From CAZIOH01 sp964540815 (GTDB lineage: Bacteria; Myxococcota_A; Polyangia; Fen-1088), in NCBI GenBank assembly GCA_964540815.1, contig CAZIOH010000116.1, forward strand, positions 1 to 19,145: DNA of 19,145 nucleotides, given 5' to 3'. The notes under the pieces were generated by a model. It saw nothing but the letters and a program-made list of their open reading frames with translations. It made no database searches and was not told where the DNA came from. Shown one piece after another: positions 17,118 through 19,145 of this stretch. Position 1 is the first letter of the stretch. Each line of letters starts with the position of its first letter. The position numbers and the translations under genes are program-made.

Positions 17118-18076
17118 GCCTGAGCCGGGCGGGGACGGTGCTGGTGGTGGTGGCCGCGGCCGCCGTCGCGGGCGCGGGCGCCGGGCTCGCGGGGTGCGAG
17201 GCGCAGGTCCTGCCGACGGACTTCCCGGCGCCCCTCGTGCTCGGGGGCAGGACCGTTGCGGCGCAGAGCCTGCGCCGGGGCGCGGTGGTCTACACCCGGG
17301 CGTGTCGGGCCTGCCACGGCGCGGAGGGGGATGGGCATGGCCCGTCGGCGCGGGGCCTGCGCCCGCCGCCGCGCGATCTCCGGCTCGGCACCTACAAGTT
17401 CGGCGCCGTCGCCGGCGGTCAACTGCCGACCGATGCGGATTTTCGTCGCATCATCTCGGGGGGGCTCCACGGGACGGCGATGCTGGCCTGGGCCCTGCCG
17501 CCGGCCGAGCTCGACGACGTCATCCAGTACCTCAAGACCTTCTCCGAGCGGTGGCGAACGGAGTCCGCCGGCGAGCCCATCGTGCTGGCCCAAGATCCTT
17601 GGCAGCTCCGCATCTCCGAAGGGATCGAGCGCGGAAAGCGCGTCTACCACGGGCTCGCCCAGTGCGCGGTCGCCTGTCACCCGGCCTACGTGAGCCGGGA
17701 GGAGATCGTCGGCTTCACCCGCGAGCTCACCCACCTCCGCGCGCAGGAACCGAGGCCGGACCTCTACGCGCCCGTGGCCAAGGCGAGCGACTACGGCTAC
17801 CCCATCCTCCCGCCCGACTTCACCTTCAACACCCTGCGCTCTGGCGGCAGCGCGGCCGATCTCTGTCGGGTGATCGCGGCCGGCGTCGGAGGAACCGCCA
17901 TGCCCACCTGGAAGAACGTCCTGCCCGACGCCGATCTGTGGGCCATGGCCCACTACGTGAAGAGCCTGGCCGATCTGCGCGACACACCGGGGGCTACTGC
18001 CCTGCGGGCGGCGCTCCTGGCTGGGACGGCGGGCGAGAAAACCGACGGATCAGGCGGGCGGCGAGCCACGCCGTGA
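17114..18076 (+). CDS. c-type cytochrome lipoprotein, probably diheme
   Basis: A 320-aa periplasmic electron carrier. An N-terminal hydrophobic stretch ends in the lipobox LAGC (C28), so it should be lipid-anchored. Domain 1 has the canonical heme site C64-R-A-C67-H68 and a likely axial Met123 in GLHGTAML. Domain 2 has C184-A-V-A-C188-H189, with three residues between the cysteines instead of two, and a likely axial Met263 in GVGGTAMPTW. The surrounding PDADLWAMAHYVKSL is typical of small cytochrome c folds. GTGA overlap with subunit III suggests it feeds electrons to CuA. The last 83 bases overlap the minus-strand small protein gene. Whether the second site binds heme is uncertain. Confidence 0.88.
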   Translation: MSLSRAGTVLVVVAAAAVAGAGAGLAGCEAQVLPTDFPAPLVLGGRTVAAQSLRRGAVVYTRACRACHGAEGDGHGPSARGLRPPPRDLRLGTYKFGAVAGGQLPTDADFRRIISGGLHGTAMLAWALPPAELDDVIQYLKTFSERWRTESAGEPIVLAQDPWQLRISEGIERGKRVYHGLAQCAVACHPAYVSREEIVGFTRELTHLRAQEPRPDLYAPVAKASDYGYPILPPDFTFNTLRSGGSAADLCRVIAAGVGGTAMPTWKNVLPDADLWAMAHYVKSLADLRDTPGATALRAALLAGTAGEKTDGSGGRRATP

Positions 18077-18281
18077 GGAAGGGGAAGAGCAGGAAGCCCC
18101 CGAGAAGCTCCTGCCTGGCGGTCCAGACGCGGGCCTGACCGAGACAGTTCGGGCACAGGGCCGAGGCGGAGCGGCTCGATGCCCCCCAGAAGGCGAGCGC
18201 CACCAGCACCACGAGCACCGCGAGCCGAGGGCGCTTGCGAACCCCGAGCATGCGAGGCCGGAGCCTGCGAGCCGCCTTCAC
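17994..18281 (-). CDS. Small membrane protein with a CxxC motif
   Basis: Not a recognised family. The 95-aa product has a basic start, a hydrophobic segment (20-33) ending in SRSASA that looks like a signal peptide, then C43-P-N-C46 in ALCPNCLGQ. A second hydrophobic segment (about 59-78) and a basic Pro-rich tail follow. The mature form would be a single-span protein with a periplasmic CxxC near its N-terminus, suited to a redox or metal-related role in oxidase assembly; that is inference. The GTG at 18281 overlaps the stop of the minus-strand subunit III as GTGA. An internal ATG at 18251 (85 aa) is an alternative. Its 3' end overlaps the cytochrome gene tail-to-tail. Confidence 0.6.
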   Translation of the reverse strand: MKAARRLRPRMLGVRKRPRLAVLVVLVALAFWGASSRSASALCPNCLGQARVWTARQELLGGFLLFPFLTAWLAARLIRRFSRPPSQPGAPPAGQ

Positions 18282-19078
18282 GGCGGGCCTCCGGCCGAAG
18301 CGGCCCGCACCCCGTACTCCAGGGTCAGGACCAGCACCATCGCCACGCACAACCCGACGGTGGTCGCCATCATCAGGCGCACGCCGCCCCGCTCGCGGCC
18401 GAGCCGGGTGGTCGCGAGCCCGAGCAGCGCCGCCAGCCCGACCCCGAGCGCGCCCGCCAGCTTCCCGAGATAGAGCGCCGGAAACAGCACCACCCAGATC
18501 AGATCGACGAACTGCCAGTACAGGGCCACGGTCGACGTGGCGGCCGCGACCGAGCCTGGCGGCGGGCCTCTGCGGGCGGCGAGCCAGAGCAGACAGACCA
18601 CGCCGACCGCGACGTGGAGCCCATGGTAGCCCGTGAGGACGAAGAACAGCGCGGCACCGTGGTCGCCGGTGACCGACATCCGGTGGGCCCCGAGCAAGCG
18701 CGCGTACTCGAGACCTTGCAGCAAGAGGAACAGGAGTCCGAGCCCGGCCGTCGCGCCGAGCCGGAGGCGCGATGGCCCCCGGCCGGCGGAGCCCGAGGCG
18801 GCGCCCCACCCCTGCACGGGCCCGAACGTCACCCCGGACGCGAGCAGGACCGCGGTCGACAGGAGGCCCATCACGAGATCCAGGCGGTCTGCGGTGGGCC
18901 TCCAGCCGACCCCGCGCGCCTCCAGCGCCGCCCGGGCGGCGAGGAGCCCCGCGAACCCCATGAGATCGGTGGCCAGGAAGACCCACATGCCCGCGCGGCC
19001 GAGGCTGGCGGGTGGATCCAACCCCGTCGCCAAGGGCGCTGCGAAGGCGTGGTCGGCCTCGCTGGCATCGGAAGCCAT
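18278..19078 (-). CDS. coxC: Cytochrome c oxidase subunit III
   Basis: A 266-aa seven-helix subunit III of heme-copper oxidases, with no cofactor of its own. Recognisable segments are GMWVFLATDLMGFAGLLAARA (start of helix region), LLLQGLEYARL with the membrane Glu, TGYHGLHVAVGVVCLL, and ALYWQFVDLIWVVLFPALYL near 200-220, the strongest family signature. It is transcribed toward the plus-strand oxidase operon. It forms a two-gene unit with the CxxC membrane protein. It differs from the 194-aa subunit III next to coxA, so the cluster encodes two. The ATG at 19078 has no Shine-Dalgarno. Confidence 0.92.
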   Translation of the reverse strand: MASDASEADHAFAAPLATGLDPPASLGRAGMWVFLATDLMGFAGLLAARAALEARGVGWRPTADRLDLVMGLLSTAVLLASGVTFGPVQGWGAASGSAGRGPSRLRLGATAGLGLLFLLLQGLEYARLLGAHRMSVTGDHGAALFFVLTGYHGLHVAVGVVCLLWLAARRGPPPGSVAAATSTVALYWQFVDLIWVVLFPALYLGKLAGALGVGLAALLGLATTRLGRERGGVRLMMATTVGLCVAMVLVLTLEYGVRAASAGGPP

Positions 19079-19113
19079 CGCGAAGCAGGCTAGTGCACCG
19101 CGGTCGAAATAGC

Positions 19114-19119
19114 ATCATA
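19114..19119 (-). promoter_or_regulatory. Putative -10 element of the minus-strand coxC unit
   Basis: TATGAT reads on the minus strand, 35 nt before the coxC ATG, and is near consensus in otherwise GC-rich DNA. No -35 is evident 16-18 nt upstream within the window. A second hexamer, TAGCCT (19087-19092), lies 8 nt before the ATG and resembles the leaderless pattern seen elsewhere. Confidence 0.4.
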
Positions 19120-19145
19120 TTCGGCCGACGATCCGAGCCGGCCGC

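Overview
This is a very GC-rich, gene-dense stretch of bacterial chromosome, probably from a metagenome or draft assembly because it contains a 100-N gap. A VWA protein with an AgmX/PglI-type C-terminal domain, plus the overall gene style, points to Myxococcota or a related former deltaproteobacterial lineage. That assignment is an inference. No tRNA, rRNA, CRISPR array or insertion sequence was recognised.

Layout. (1) Positions 1-4106 hold housekeeping genes: mazG, an orphan FecE/HmuV-type ABC ATPase, an rplC (ribosomal protein L3) that stands outside any visible S10 operon and has its own good sigma70-like promoter, rlmE, and a convergent YciO/Sua5-family gene. (2) Positions 4257-7686 hold an exported VWA protein, a small protein with two zinc-ribbon-like motifs, and a CoA-binding Rossmann protein. 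(3) Positions 7757-14010 hold a sulfur/amino-acid cluster: O-acetylserine-type cysteine synthase, an E1-like adenylyltransferase, threonine synthase, a CysO/MoaD-like ubiquitin-fold sulfur carrier with a Gly-Thr-Ser-Gly repeat tail interrupted by the gap, a second degenerate E1-like protein, a CysM-like synthase and a TauE/SafE-type permease. (4) Positions 14048-19078 hold a heme-copper oxidase cluster: subunit II, subunit I, a short subunit III and a c-type cytochrome lipoprotein on the plus strand, meeting a full-length subunit III and a small CxxC membrane protein on the minus strand.

The most interesting system is in region 3. The active E1 keeps the nucleotide-binding, cysteine and zinc residues but starts directly at the Rossmann beta strand, so it lacks the N-terminal arm that carries the trans-acting arginine of MoeB/ThiF dimers. 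The second E1-like protein keeps that arm and its arginine but has lost the ATP-binding glycines and the catalytic residues. Together they look like a bacterial heterodimeric E1, analogous in logic to eukaryotic SAE1-UBA2 or NAE1-UBA3. It would serve a carrier whose diglycine is followed by a repeat tail and would deliver sulfur to the adjacent CysM-like enzyme, as in the mycobacterial CysO-CysM route. This is inferred from sequence alone.

Expression signals are also notable. Several genes without a Shine-Dalgarno have a TAGANN hexamer 6-9 nt before the start codon, as expected of leaderless mRNAs. Genes inside the operons are joined by four-base stop/start overlaps (ATGA, GTGA and apparently CTGA).
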